A stretch of 64,000 nt of DNA from contig NZ_JAJPRF010000004.1 in the NCBI RefSeq assembly GCF_021206925.1, positions 124,001 to 188,000 of the forward strand, given 5' to 3'. This document shows positions 1 through 8,482 of the stretch, piece after piece (positions within the stretch are counted from its first letter, which is position 1; each line of letters begins with the position of its first letter). The translations under genes were made by a program, and so were the position numbers. The notes beneath the pieces were generated by a model that ran no database searches, was not told the DNA's origin, and worked only from the letters and a program-made list of their open reading frames with translations. Source of the DNA: Rhodoflexus caldus. GTDB taxonomy: Bacteria > Bacteroidota > Bacteroidia > Cytophagales > Thermoflexibacteraceae.

Positions 1-2
1 AA

Positions 3-635
3 GTTTGGGGCGTGGAAGATATGGATTTGAAAAAACGCCTGCGAAAAATCGGACTGACCCGCAAGGTGCTTTCCATAGAAGAAGCGCCGACTTTTCACCA
101 ATGGCATCCGCCTGCCTCTACCGAAGAATTAATGCCTGCGCTTTGGCTCAAAGCCATGGAAAAGTACGAAAAGCGAAAAACCGAAGTCAAAGTCCCGTAT
201 TTGAATCACCCCCCGCAAGAACTGCAACGCCCTGCGCTGGTAGTTTTTGAACAACCGGATGCGGCACTTGCCAATGGGGCGATCGCTTTCACATTTGAGT
301 ACCCTACCTTGCAGTCATACATTGATTTTGCCAAAACCTTCTATGCGCTGCCCTCAGGCGCAACGCTGATAGTGCGGCAAACTTTTGAGCCCATTCAAGC
401 CTCACCCAATGCTAAACTGGCAGGGCTGTTTCGCTTAGTCAATCGTTTGTTGGAACGCCTGTCGGTTTCCTATCGCGTAACGGAATACTTTACCTTTGAA
501 ACTGAGTTAGTTACGTTTATTAACGCACGCGACTTTTTGTTCTACTTTATTGCTGACAATCAGGAAAGCATAGCAGACTATGCCTTTGAAACTGTGTTTG
601 AGCGAAGTATCCAATGCGTACTTATCAAGAAATGA
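3..635 (+). CDS. Glycosyltransferase, C-terminal part (5' end outside window)
   Basis: The reading frame is open to the window edge and the first residues read VWGVEDMDLKKRL, which resembles the G-W-G-x-E-D-x-D-L motif of the GT7C/galactosyltransferase-type C-terminal domain attached to many family 2 glycosyltransferases. The following RKxxLxxKVLS..xFHQWHP stretch also fits that domain. I therefore read this as the tail of a sugar transferase of the surface-polysaccharide cluster, not as a gene starting at the GTG at 12. About 130 residues after the motif (from roughly residue 75) match nothing I recognise; they contain an alternating hydrophobic pattern and no membrane segment. The stop codon overlaps the next start (ATGA at 632-635), so the two genes are probably translationally coupled. 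The true start and the donor-binding half are not visible. Confidence 0.7.
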   Translation, partial: VWGVEDMDLKKRLRKIGLTRKVLSIEEAPTFHQWHPPASTEELMPALWLKAMEKYEKRKTEVKVPYLNHPPQELQRPALVVFEQPDAALANGAIAFTFEYPTLQSYIDFAKTFYALPSGATLIVRQTFEPIQASPNAKLAGLFRLVNRLLERLSVSYRVTEYFTFETELVTFINARDFLFYFIADNQESIADYAFETVFERSIQCVLIKK

Positions 636-1561
636 ACTACGCACCCATAGCTTTATTTTGTTACAAACGTCCTTGGCATTTGCAACGGACACTGGAAGCC
701 CTTGAGCAAAACGAAGGCGCAAAAGAAAGTGTGCTTTACATATTTGCCGACGGGGCAAAACCCAATGCATCCCCCACCGACAGGGAAAATATTGCTGCCG
801 TTCGGCGTTTGATTCGCCAAAATTGGCAATTCAGAGAAATAATCGTTAATGAAAAATCTGAAAATCAAGGACTTGCGGCTTCAATTATTGCAGGCGTAAC
901 GCAAGTGGTCAATCATCACGGGCGCATAATTGTGCTGGAAGATGACATGGTTACATCGCCTTATTTCTTGCGCTTTATGAACGATGCCCTGCAATGTTAC
1001 GCCGATGCGCCCGAAGTTACCGCCGTTACTGCCTACATCTACGACATCCCGAACTTGCCCGAAACCTTCTTCCTCAACGACCCAGGCTGTTGGGGCTGGG
1101 CTACTTGGCAACGCGCTTGGCAGCTTTTTAATCCCGACGGCAAATATTTAATGCAGGAAATTGCTCAAAGAAAGCTCATTGGCGCATTTAATTACGAAAG
1201 CACCTATCCTTACTACCAAATGCTTGTCGACCAAGTCAAAGGCAAAAACGATTCGTGGGCAATTCGCTGGTATGCGTCTCTATTTTTAGAAAATAAGTTG
1301 GCTCTTTATCCGGGCAAACCGCTGGTTGAAAATATTGGCAACGACGAAAGCGGAACACACGCAGGAAGTGAAGAATTTTATCGGGTACGATTAGCCGCGC
1401 ATCCCGTACAGGTATTGCCTCAGCCGCTTGCAGCCAATCAAGATGCGCGGGCTGCCGTTGTAGCATACTTAGCCGCACAAAACTACATGCCGCCACTCTG
1501 GAAAAAATACATCGGGCGCATCAAAAAAATGCTATCTTTGAACGCTAACACAGGCAAATGA
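632..1561 (+). CDS. Family 2-like glycosyltransferase
   Basis: Probable cytoplasmic or membrane-associated sugar transferase. The N-terminus (NYAPIALFCYKRPWHLQRTL) is the first beta strand and helix typical of GT-A glycosyltransferases, followed by an acidic ADGAKP loop near residue 40 and a VLEDDM motif near residues 102-106, which is the DxD-type metal and nucleotide-sugar site. A WGWATWQRAW stretch follows in the acceptor half, a combination seen in the GT2/GNT-I-like proteins of O-antigen clusters. I place the start at the ATG at 632, because it overlaps the preceding stop codon (ATGA) and begins directly at the domain; an in-frame ATG at 614 would add six residues. Its end overlaps the next gene by 4 bp. 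The sugar and linkage cannot be told from sequence. Confidence 0.8.
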   Translation: MNYAPIALFCYKRPWHLQRTLEALEQNEGAKESVLYIFADGAKPNASPTDRENIAAVRRLIRQNWQFREIIVNEKSENQGLAASIIAGVTQVVNHHGRIIVLEDDMVTSPYFLRFMNDALQCYADAPEVTAVTAYIYDIPNLPETFFLNDPGCWGWATWQRAWQLFNPDGKYLMQEIAQRKLIGAFNYESTYPYYQMLVDQVKGKNDSWAIRWYASLFLENKLALYPGKPLVENIGNDESGTHAGSEEFYRVRLAAHPVQVLPQPLAANQDARAAVVAYLAAQNYMPPLWKKYIGRIKKMLSLNANTGK

Positions 1562-2388
1562 TACGGCGCATCATTCATAAAGTCCGCGAAACTTTCTTTT
1601 TTGAGCAAACCTACCCGATTCATTGGAAAGGCAACTTTCCCGATTGGGCATCTGCCATGCAACATGCGCGCGGATATGACGATGCGGCTATTTTAGAGCG
1701 CATCAAGCAATCGGCGCTGGCGGTCAAAGAGGGAAAGGCACTGTTTGAACGCGACGGCAAGCTGTTTTACGAACCCTTCTACGACTATCCGCTGCTTAGT
1801 TTTTTGCTGAAAGCTGCCCTAGAAAACAACAGCAAGTTGCGCGTGCTGGACTTTGGCGGTTCGCTCGGCAGCACTTGGTTTCAGCATCGGGCGCTGTTGC
1901 AAGGGCTTGACGTTCAGTGGTATGTAGTAGAACAGCCGCACTATGTCGCACTGGGGCAAGAACTGTTTCACGGTGATAAAGTGCTGCAATTTTATTATCA
2001 GGCTGCCGATATTCCCGACAAAGAAGCTCTCTTTGTGTTGGCTTCGGGGGTGTTATACTACATAGAAATTTATCATGAATTTATCCGACAATTACAGGCA
2101 CTACAACCGCAGTATTTCTTTGTGCATCGCACCCCCTTCCACGAAGGGGCGGAACATCTGATTACTTTACAATGCGTGCAATCGGAAGAAAACTTTGAGG
2201 GAACGTTCCCGAGCTGGATTTTCAGCCGAGAGCAGTTTTTGGCACAATTTACGCCTGATTATCAATTGCTTGCAGAGGGTAAATCCATAGATAATATTGC
2301 TGCACGGGTGGAAGGACTGCCGCGCCGGTTTCATAACTTTTGCTGGTTTTGTTTCAGAAAAAACGCCCCTCAACGTATTTTGCAGTAA
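1558..2388 (+). CDS. Putative methyltransferase, TIGR04325 type
   Basis: Predicted SAM-dependent methyltransferase of the TIGR04325 kind, a family found mostly inside polysaccharide and LPS gene clusters. Residues about 94-107 carry LRVLDFGGSLGSTWFQ, the glycine-rich motif I of this family, with the characteristic FGGSLGS in place of the usual GxGxG. Upstream, the WKGNFPDWASA and YDDAAILERI segments match the conserved N-terminal part. The length (276 aa) is normal. The ATG overlaps the stop of the previous glycosyltransferase by 4 bp, so it belongs to the same transcript. The target is probably a sugar or lipid-linked glycan, by context only. A 34-bp gap separates it from the next gene. Confidence 0.75.
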   Translation: MIRRIIHKVRETFFFEQTYPIHWKGNFPDWASAMQHARGYDDAAILERIKQSALAVKEGKALFERDGKLFYEPFYDYPLLSFLLKAALENNSKLRVLDFGGSLGSTWFQHRALLQGLDVQWYVVEQPHYVALGQELFHGDKVLQFYYQAADIPDKEALFVLASGVLYYIEIYHEFIRQLQALQPQYFFVHRTPFHEGAEHLITLQCVQSEENFEGTFPSWIFSREQFLAQFTPDYQLLAEGKSIDNIAARVEGLPRRFHNFCWFCFRKNAPQRILQ

Positions 2389-2422
2389 AACCTCAGCGCC
2401 TTTTGCGGTAAAAAATTAAAAC

Positions 2423-3349
2423 ATGAAGAGTCTCATCAAAAAAATAGTACATAAACTGCAAACCGAATTACTAACGCGGTTGGATAACGTAGAGCAAGCA
2501 ACCCTTGCCAATCGCTTTCTGCTGGGCAGCATGGCAGCGCGTCAGTTGCGCGAGCAAATCAAAAACAACCATATCAAAACCTTGCAAGAGGTTGAATTTC
2601 AGGTGTTTTCTCAATTCGGCGATGACGGCATCATCCAATATTTGGTTGAAAAACTCAAACCGCTGCCCGAAATTTTCATAGAATTTGGCGTAGAAAGCTA
2701 CAAGGAAGCCAATACGCGATTTTTGCTTATGCACAACAATTGGCGCGGGCTGATTATAGACGGCGATGCAAACCTGATGGCTGCCGTCCGCCGCAGCGAC
2801 CTCTGCTGGCGCTACGATTTAACCGCCGTAGGTGCATTCATCACCCGTGAAAATATTAACGACATTTTTGTCAAAAATGGCTTTGCGGGCGAAATCGGAC
2901 TGCTTAGCATAGATATAGACGGCAACGACTATTGGGTTTGGCAGGCAATTGAGGCAGTAAACCCCGTGATAGTCATTGCGGAATACAACAGCGTTTTTGG
3001 TGCAGAAAGAGCTATATCCATACCCTATCGCCCTGATTTTCACCGTCATCAGGCGCATTATTCGGGCTTGTACTGGGGCGCGTCGCTGCCTGCATTCTGC
3101 CATTTAGCCGAGCAAAAAGGCTACGATTTTGTAGGTTGCAACAGTGCAGGAAATAATGCTTATTTTATCCGCAAAGACCGCAACCCGTTGCCGCCATTGA
3201 CTGCCCGAGAAGGTTTTGTTGGGTCCCGTTTCCGCGAGTCGCGTGATGCGGCGGGTAACTTGACGTTTCTAAGCGGCGAGACACGACTGGCGGCAATTAG
3301 AGGCTGTGAGGTGGTAGAGGTAAAAAGTAACCAAATTTTTGATTTATGA
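2423..3349 (+). CDS. FkbM-like putative methyltransferase / cluster-associated protein
   Basis: Soluble protein of 308 aa with no signal peptide or membrane segment. The core reads FSQFGDDGIIQYLVE, then IFIEFGVESYKEANTRFLL and WRGLIIDGDANL, followed by LLSIDIDGNDYWVWQAI and PVIVIAEYNS. The order (Gly-rich strand, acidic strand ends, IDxDGxD) is what one sees in FkbM-type Rossmann methyltransferases, but the match is not strong enough to name a reaction. Proteins with the same QxGxDG...IDIDGNDYW pattern are usually found in O-antigen and exopolysaccharide clusters, which agrees with the location. The first 45 residues look helical and possibly coiled. The stop codon overlaps the following start by 4 bp. 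Confidence 0.6.
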   Translation: MKSLIKKIVHKLQTELLTRLDNVEQATLANRFLLGSMAARQLREQIKNNHIKTLQEVEFQVFSQFGDDGIIQYLVEKLKPLPEIFIEFGVESYKEANTRFLLMHNNWRGLIIDGDANLMAAVRRSDLCWRYDLTAVGAFITRENINDIFVKNGFAGEIGLLSIDIDGNDYWVWQAIEAVNPVIVIAEYNSVFGAERAISIPYRPDFHRHQAHYSGLYWGASLPAFCHLAEQKGYDFVGCNSAGNNAYFIRKDRNPLPPLTAREGFVGSRFRESRDAAGNLTFLSGETRLAAIRGCEVVEVKSNQIFDL

Positions 3350-4863
3350 TGACAAATGTTATGATGGTTAAAAGATTAGAATATATACTCATAGCCTTTG
3401 TTATTATTTTATTTGCATTAAAGCTCACTTATCTTGGAGTTGGTGCTTATGCTATTACGGATGAATGGCGCTACGATTTAGTATTTAGTTTAATAGAAGC
3501 CATCAAGCAAGTTAATTATCAAAAGTTTAGTAAGGTATTAGTAGATACTAACGGTCGCCCGGGTGAATTATTTATCAGACTTCCGTTTGCTATTATTCAG
3601 ATTTTATGGTACAAATTGACCGGTGAACCTGTTAGCTATTCTAACTTTATACCACAATTTCATAATTATATTGTAGTCTTTTTAAATACGGTTCTTGTAT
3701 ATAAGATTTGTCATAATTATGGTAAAGGTATCCAATATAATAAAATAACATCTTTAATTTGTGTAATAATTTATTGTGCATTACTAAATCACGGGTTTTA
3801 TATCAGACATTTATTGCCATATGATAATGCATTGTTATTTTTTTTGATTGCCTTATATCATATCACCCAAAAAAACAATCCAAGTTATTGGTTTACAGGC
3901 GTTTTTATAGGATTGGGTTTTTCTATATATCCGGGTTACTTTCTGTTTGTGGGAATATTAATGAGTGCAATTCTTATAAAATCATCTTTAATAAATAATC
4001 TTAAAAACTTTCTTAAAGCCGGTATTGGTGCTTTGTTAGTATTAGCATTTTGGGAAGCAATTACGAATATTGGAGGCTATTCTTATATATCTTCTTTGAA
4101 AACTTTATCAGGTACTATTACACAGGGGAGTTTTGAAGAGGGTTTAATTTATCCTTTCCTGTACCTTTGGCAGGTAGAAAGTATTACAGGTATTGCATTA
4201 GTGATAAATATATTTCTACTTTTTAGCTATAAGAGAAATTGTTTTACCTCAGATTACACTGATACAGTTATTAAATTAGGATTTCTATTTTTAATAGCAT
4301 ATGCTTTGCAATGTTATTTTTTGCAAAAGATGGTTTTTTATGGCAGAATACTTCATATGTTTATGCCGCTATTAATTTTATCGGTTTACCCTGTTATTAT
4401 GTCTTTAACTAACAAGGTAAATAAAGAAAAATTCCTATTAGTTTCATTTTTGATTATTACTTTTATCGTTATTGACTTTATTGTTAAAAGTGTTACTTTT
4501 AAAAAGATATACTATCCAAGAGATATCCTATTATCATATGGTATAAATAAATGGGAGGACACTTCTCTTATTACAGAAAAAAGTAATAATCGCAATTTTT
4601 CTTTTGAAATTGATAATGTAGCCTATCGCCCTGATGTACAGCTATTAGCCGATAAGTATAAGAATCTCTTATTTATCAATTTTGCATATTTCCATCCTGT
4701 ATCTTTAAGTAGATATGAGGAAGTTAACTCTGATAGCTTGATTTTTGCAAGTCCGCATTTTCAATCTCATTACGTATATTCTTATGAGGGATTAAGCTAT
4801 CATGAACGAGAATTTTTACGAAATAAAAGACTACAACTTAAAATATTTTTGTTACGAAAATGA
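3346..4863 (+). CDS. Polytopic membrane protein, GT-C glycosyltransferase-like
   Basis: Integral inner-membrane protein of 505 aa with about ten hydrophobic segments spread over residues 8-400 and a soluble C-terminal tail of about 100 residues. An early acidic pair after the first membrane segment (AITDEWRYDLVFS, near residues 32-44) sits where GT-C lipid-phosphosugar transferases keep their catalytic acidic residues. I call it GT-C-like on topology and this motif; a polymerase (Wzy-like) role is the main alternative. The DNA is conspicuously AT-rich compared with the genes on both sides, with many AAT, ATA and TTA codons, and the next gene shares this, which suggests joint acquisition. Several ATGs occur at the start (3346, 3349, 3361, 3364); the first overlaps the preceding stop. 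Confidence 0.6.
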   Translation: MMTNVMMVKRLEYILIAFVIILFALKLTYLGVGAYAITDEWRYDLVFSLIEAIKQVNYQKFSKVLVDTNGRPGELFIRLPFAIIQILWYKLTGEPVSYSNFIPQFHNYIVVFLNTVLVYKICHNYGKGIQYNKITSLICVIIYCALLNHGFYIRHLLPYDNALLFFLIALYHITQKNNPSYWFTGVFIGLGFSIYPGYFLFVGILMSAILIKSSLINNLKNFLKAGIGALLVLAFWEAITNIGGYSYISSLKTLSGTITQGSFEEGLIYPFLYLWQVESITGIALVINIFLLFSYKRNCFTSDYTDTVIKLGFLFLIAYALQCYFLQKMVFYGRILHMFMPLLILSVYPVIMSLTNKVNKEKFLLVSFLIITFIVIDFIVKSVTFKKIYYPRDILLSYGINKWEDTSLITEKSNNRNFSFEIDNVAYRPDVQLLADKYKNLLFINFAYFHPVSLSRYEEVNSDSLIFASPHFQSHYVYSYEGLSYHEREFLRNKRLQLKIFLLRK

Positions 4864-6194
4864 GTGCCTATTTAGAACTGCTAATAGCATTAATATTGAT
4901 AACTTTATTATTTAGGCTGATAAGAAAACAGTCGGTAAAAGTAGTATTTATTATTACTGTACTGTTAAGTCTTTTATTAAGATGGTGGTTGATATGGTTT
5001 ACGCCAGAGCTTAACACTAACATAGACTTGTTGATGTATATGGATGGCGGGCAATTAACCGCCATGGGTATCAATCCGTATGACTATAATGATTCAAAAG
5101 AAATAAGAAATCAACTAAGAAAAGATGATTATGCATATCAAGAATATACAGCACAAAGTCAAGATATATGGAACTATTGTGCGGCAAGTCATTTACCTCT
5201 AACGCAATTTAATTTAGCATTAGCCTACAAACTATTTTACTATCCCGAAGGATTCAGATATTATTTTGCTTTCTTTGATTCCATTCTATGTGGATTGATA
5301 TGCTTATTTATTATTAGAAATTGGAAATCCAATGATGAAACTAAATTCTTTGCCAATTTGATTTTAGGAATTTGTTCACCTTTTCTTATCAGTTGGAGCA
5401 TTGTCAATCCGGGCGATAAAGGTACCGAAACTCTTCTGATATTGGCATTCCTACTAAGCATATCCTCTAATTCAAAAACTATATTTCTTTATGTAAGTGC
5501 ACTGTTTATGGGATTAGGAATCGCATACAAAGCAGTTGCTGCTTTTTTCATTCCTTTGGCAATTCAAAAATTTTGGGAAGTTAAATCTGATTTACATTCA
5601 TTTTTTAGAATGTTATTCATATTTGGAATAATATCTTTTTTAATAGTTGCTCTTTCATTTTTACCTTTCGTTCCCGAAGTGTTATACCCGATGACGCAGC
5701 GTTTTGAACATGGTTCCGCAGCCATTTATCCTATGCACTCATCTATTTGGAGAGTATTTTATATACTTTTTCCTGAGAATTGGCGCATTATTCAAATTCT
5801 TTCCGTTGCCATGCTTACGATATTTTCTTCTTATAATGCTTTTAAGGATAAAATTGTGGATTTATTGTGCGCTAATCTGCTCTGGATTTTTACGGTTATG
5901 ATACTGATTACAAGTGGCGTTGATAGGATGAATATGGCTTTTATTCCTTCTATTCTTATTGCTTGTAAGTATTGTTCAGAAAGACAATCGTTTATTTTGC
6001 TTTTTATTTATGCTATAACAGGTTTGATAATTTTGTTTTATCCTTTGGTTAAAAACATTTTAGCATTGGAAGGTTTATTAGGGGATGTAAATTTCGCAGA
6101 ATCATTAATGTGTTTACTCTTAACAATCGTATATTTCAGTATTGTTTCTTCCTTAAAATCTTCATATGTCCCACAACCAAGTAGAAATCATTGA
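4860..6194 (+). CDS. Polytopic membrane protein, DUF2029/mannosyltransferase-like GT-C
   Basis: Inner-membrane protein of 444 aa with around ten transmembrane stretches. After the second segment it has TNIDLLMYMDGGQLTAMG and then INPYDY, the D-x-x-Y-Y..G..PY pattern of GT-C transferases of the DUF2029 and PMT-like groups, which use polyprenyl-phosphate sugars. It is probably a partner of the preceding membrane protein: both share the AT-rich composition and the two genes overlap by 4 bp. The 3' end overlaps the cupin gene by 29 bp, so the borders of the AT-rich block coincide with gene borders. The substrate is unknown. A flippase or polymerase role cannot be excluded from topology alone. Confidence 0.6.
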   Translation: MSAYLELLIALILITLLFRLIRKQSVKVVFIITVLLSLLLRWWLIWFTPELNTNIDLLMYMDGGQLTAMGINPYDYNDSKEIRNQLRKDDYAYQEYTAQSQDIWNYCAASHLPLTQFNLALAYKLFYYPEGFRYYFAFFDSILCGLICLFIIRNWKSNDETKFFANLILGICSPFLISWSIVNPGDKGTETLLILAFLLSISSNSKTIFLYVSALFMGLGIAYKAVAAFFIPLAIQKFWEVKSDLHSFFRMLFIFGIISFLIVALSFLPFVPEVLYPMTQRFEHGSAAIYPMHSSIWRVFYILFPENWRIIQILSVAMLTIFSSYNAFKDKIVDLLCANLLWIFTVMILITSGVDRMNMAFIPSILIACKYCSERQSFILLFIYAITGLIILFYPLVKNILALEGLLGDVNFAESLMCLLLTIVYFSIVSSLKSSYVPQPSRNH

Positions 6195-6597
6195 ATACAA
6201 CGGCACTAAGTATGCCGAAATCATTTGGGCGGATATTCGCGTAGAGAAAACGACCTTCTTTTCGCCACCCGAGTCGTCGTTTCAGTTCGGTTTGCTGGCG
6301 CACAAAGCAGGATTTGTTGAGCCGCCGCACTATCACAAGCCCTTTAAACGCGAAATCCACGATTTGCAACAGATGTTCGTCGTACAGCGCGGCGTAGTTG
6401 TGGTGGAACTGTACAGCGATGAGGGCGAACTGCTGCGCGAAGTAACTTTGCGGCAAGGCGACGGCATCGTACTCATCCACGGCGTTCATGCCATCCGCGT
6501 GGTGGAAGATATGCAGTGCATCAGCGTGAAGCAAGGTCCGTTCCTTGGCGATGAAAACGACAAAGTTTTTGTAAATTTTCAAAAGAAAAACACATGA
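6166..6597 (+). CDS. Cupin-fold protein of the polysaccharide cluster
   Basis: Small single-domain cupin (143 aa). The two conserved cupin motifs are visible: PPHYHKPFKREIHDLQQMFVVQRG near residues 50-72 (His and Glu as metal ligands, given here in two overlapping parts: PPHYHKPFKRE and QQMFVVQRG) and GDGIVLIHGVHAIRV near residues 104-118. Cupins placed directly before a DegT-type aminotransferase often act as nucleotide-sugar isomerases or epimerases (FdtA/QdtA and relatives), but the specific FdtA signature is not present here, so the reaction is left open. The gene begins 29 bp inside the end of the upstream membrane protein and its stop overlaps the aminotransferase start by 4 bp, a strong sign of coupled expression. 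Base composition returns to the genome norm at this gene. Confidence 0.7.
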   Translation: MSHNQVEIIEYNGTKYAEIIWADIRVEKTTFFSPPESSFQFGLLAHKAGFVEPPHYHKPFKREIHDLQQMFVVQRGVVVVELYSDEGELLREVTLRQGDGIVLIHGVHAIRVVEDMQCISVKQGPFLGDENDKVFVNFQKKNT

Positions 6598-7703
6598 TTC
6601 CCGTTTTTGAACCCGAAATAGCCGACGAAGAAAAAGCCGCCGTAGCCGATGCGCTCGCTCGCGGCGAAATTTCAGGCTCTTTCGGGCGATATATTCCTGA
6701 TTTTGAGCGGGCTTTCGCCGACTATTGCGGCATGAAGCACGGCGTGGCGGTCAGCAGCGGCACTACCGCGCTGCAACTGGCTGTCCGCGCGGCAGGCATC
6801 GGCAAAGGCGATGAAGTGCTGCTCAGCGCAAGTACCAACATTGCCACCGCTTTGGCGGTTATTTACAACGGCGCAATTCCCGTTCCCGTTGACAGTGAGG
6901 CACTTACGTGGAATTTAGACTTGGATTTGCTGGAATCCAAAATCACGCCGCGCACCAAAGCCGTTATTCCCGTGCACCTCTACGGGCATCCCGTGGATAT
7001 GGACAGGCTCATGGAAATTGCCAATCGCCATAACTTAATTGTGATTGAGGACGCGGCAGAGGCACACGGCGCGGAAGTTCGCGGCAAAAAGGCAGGCAGT
7101 TTCGGGCATATGAACTGTTTCAGCTTTTATGCCAATAAAATCATCACAACGGGCGAAGGCGGCATGGTTCTCACCAACGACGACCGCTTAGCCGACCAAC
7201 TGCGCCTCTTGCGCAACCTTGCCTTTACCAAGCCGCGATTCAGGCACGAAGTAGCGGGCTATAACTTCCGCATGACGGGCATGCAAGCCGCCATGGGGCT
7301 GGCGCAAACCCGCAAATTAGACCGCATCATCAGCCAAAAAATCCAAATGGCGGCATGGTACAACCAATACTTAGCCGATATTCCGGGGCTGACTTTGCCG
7401 CATTGCGAGCCTTGGGCAAAGCACGTCTATTGGATGTACGGCATTCTGATTGATGAAAAAGAATTCGGCATGAATCGCGATACATTTGCCGAAAAATTAT
7501 ACCAAAACGGCATAGAAACGCGCACCTTTTTCTGCCCGATGAATTTACAGCCTTGCCTGCAAGCAACGGAAGGTTTCCGCCAAGAGGCTTGCCCCGTAGC
7601 CGAAAAACTCTGGGAAACAGGGCTTTATCTGCCGTCAAGCCATTCGTTGAGCGAAGAAACCATCGCCCGTATTGCACAAGTTATCCGAAATATTCGCCCA
7701 TGA
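6594..7703 (+). CDS. DegT/DnrJ/EryC1/StrS family sugar aminotransferase
   Basis: PLP-dependent aminotransferase that converts a keto-sugar nucleotide to an amino sugar for surface glycans. Family marks: SSGTTALQLAVRAAGI at residues 54-69 (phosphate-binding), IEDAAEAHGA at 151-160 with the PLP-ring Asp at 153, and FSFYANKIITTGEGG at 176-190 with the Schiff-base lysine at 182. The length of 369 aa is standard. The usual ending, with PSSHSLSEETIARIAQVI, is intact. The ATG overlaps the cupin stop codon; the cupin is probably the preceding step in making the keto-sugar. The exact sugar (for example a dTDP-3- or UDP-4-amino sugar) cannot be deduced. Confidence 0.92.
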   Translation: MIPVFEPEIADEEKAAVADALARGEISGSFGRYIPDFERAFADYCGMKHGVAVSSGTTALQLAVRAAGIGKGDEVLLSASTNIATALAVIYNGAIPVPVDSEALTWNLDLDLLESKITPRTKAVIPVHLYGHPVDMDRLMEIANRHNLIVIEDAAEAHGAEVRGKKAGSFGHMNCFSFYANKIITTGEGGMVLTNDDRLADQLRLLRNLAFTKPRFRHEVAGYNFRMTGMQAAMGLAQTRKLDRIISQKIQMAAWYNQYLADIPGLTLPHCEPWAKHVYWMYGILIDEKEFGMNRDTFAEKLYQNGIETRTFFCPMNLQPCLQATEGFRQEACPVAEKLWETGLYLPSSHSLSEETIARIAQVIRNIRP

Positions 7704-8482
7704 GTGCCTATCAGTCTGTTTTTGCCGAACTGTACGACCTTTTCTACCAGCAAAAACCGTATCAGCAGGAAGTTGATTTTTTGCATGAAAAATTGGCAGC
7801 CTATGGCGTAAAAAACGTCTTGGAACTTGCCTGCGGAACGGGCAATCACGCCTTGCGGCTGGCGGCTTTGGGCTATCGGATAACCGCCACCGACCTTTCG
7901 GCAGACATGATTTTGCAGGCACGCGCCAAACAGCAGGAATGGGAACGCAGCGGCAGGCTGCCCGCAGGTTTGCTGGCGTTCATGCAGGCGGATATGTCCG
8001 AACTGCCGCCGCAAACGGGCAGCAACTTTGATGCGGCACTCTGCCTCTTTGATTCGCTGGGCTACGTGCTGACCAACGCCGCCATTCGCAAAACGCTGCA
8101 CGGCATTTACGACAGGCTCAAATCGGGTGGCATTTTCATCACAGAGTACTGGCACGGTGCAACCATGGCGCGGCACTACGAAGAAGCCCGCATCCGACGC
8201 TGGCAAGTGCCTGACGGTGAGGTAGTTCGCTTTTCGGAAACGCAGTTGGACTACCGTACTCAAATTGCCGACATCCGTTTTACGGTGCATCAGATTTTCA
8301 ACAACGGCAGGGCGCACAGCTACACCGAAACGCACCGCAACCGCTTTTTTTTGGTGCAGGAAATGTGTGCCTTTTTGGAAGAAGCGGGCTTTGAAGTGCG
8401 CGAATCGCTGCGGGGGTACAGCCACAGCACCGCCATTGATGCCGACACATGGCACGTACTCACCATTGCACAAAAACCATGA
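7700..8482 (+). CDS. Class I SAM-dependent methyltransferase
   Basis: Predicted small-molecule methyltransferase of 260 aa. Motif I is NVLELACGTGNHALRLA at residues 39-55, followed by the acidic strand end ITATDLSADMI near residue 62 and FMQADMSELP near residue 93, the normal order in class I enzymes. The C-terminal half (HQIFNNGRAHSYTETHRNRF) resembles the small sugar N-methyltransferases that act on amino sugars, such as those of the TylM1 and DesVI type, which would fit the aminotransferase just upstream; this is inference. I chose the ATG at 7700, which overlaps the preceding stop by 4 bp and begins at the domain. A longer frame from 7553 would only read through the end of the aminotransferase gene. 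Confidence 0.85.
   Translation: MSAYQSVFAELYDLFYQQKPYQQEVDFLHEKLAAYGVKNVLELACGTGNHALRLAALGYRITATDLSADMILQARAKQQEWERSGRLPAGLLAFMQADMSELPPQTGSNFDAALCLFDSLGYVLTNAAIRKTLHGIYDRLKSGGIFITEYWHGATMARHYEEARIRRWQVPDGEVVRFSETQLDYRTQIADIRFTVHQIFNNGRAHSYTETHRNRFFLVQEMCAFLEEAGFEVRESLRGYSHSTAIDADTWHVLTIAQKP

Noticed and set aside
6166-6597. Naming the cupin FdtA/QdtA (sugar 3,4-ketoisomerase)
   Set aside because: The location before a DegT aminotransferase fits, but the sequence lacks the conserved N-terminal RG..A....K.IPF-type segment of that family.
7625-8473. 282-codon minus-strand frame opposite the methyltransferase gene
   Set aside because: Antisense shadow of a well supported enzyme gene, with no recognisable domain.
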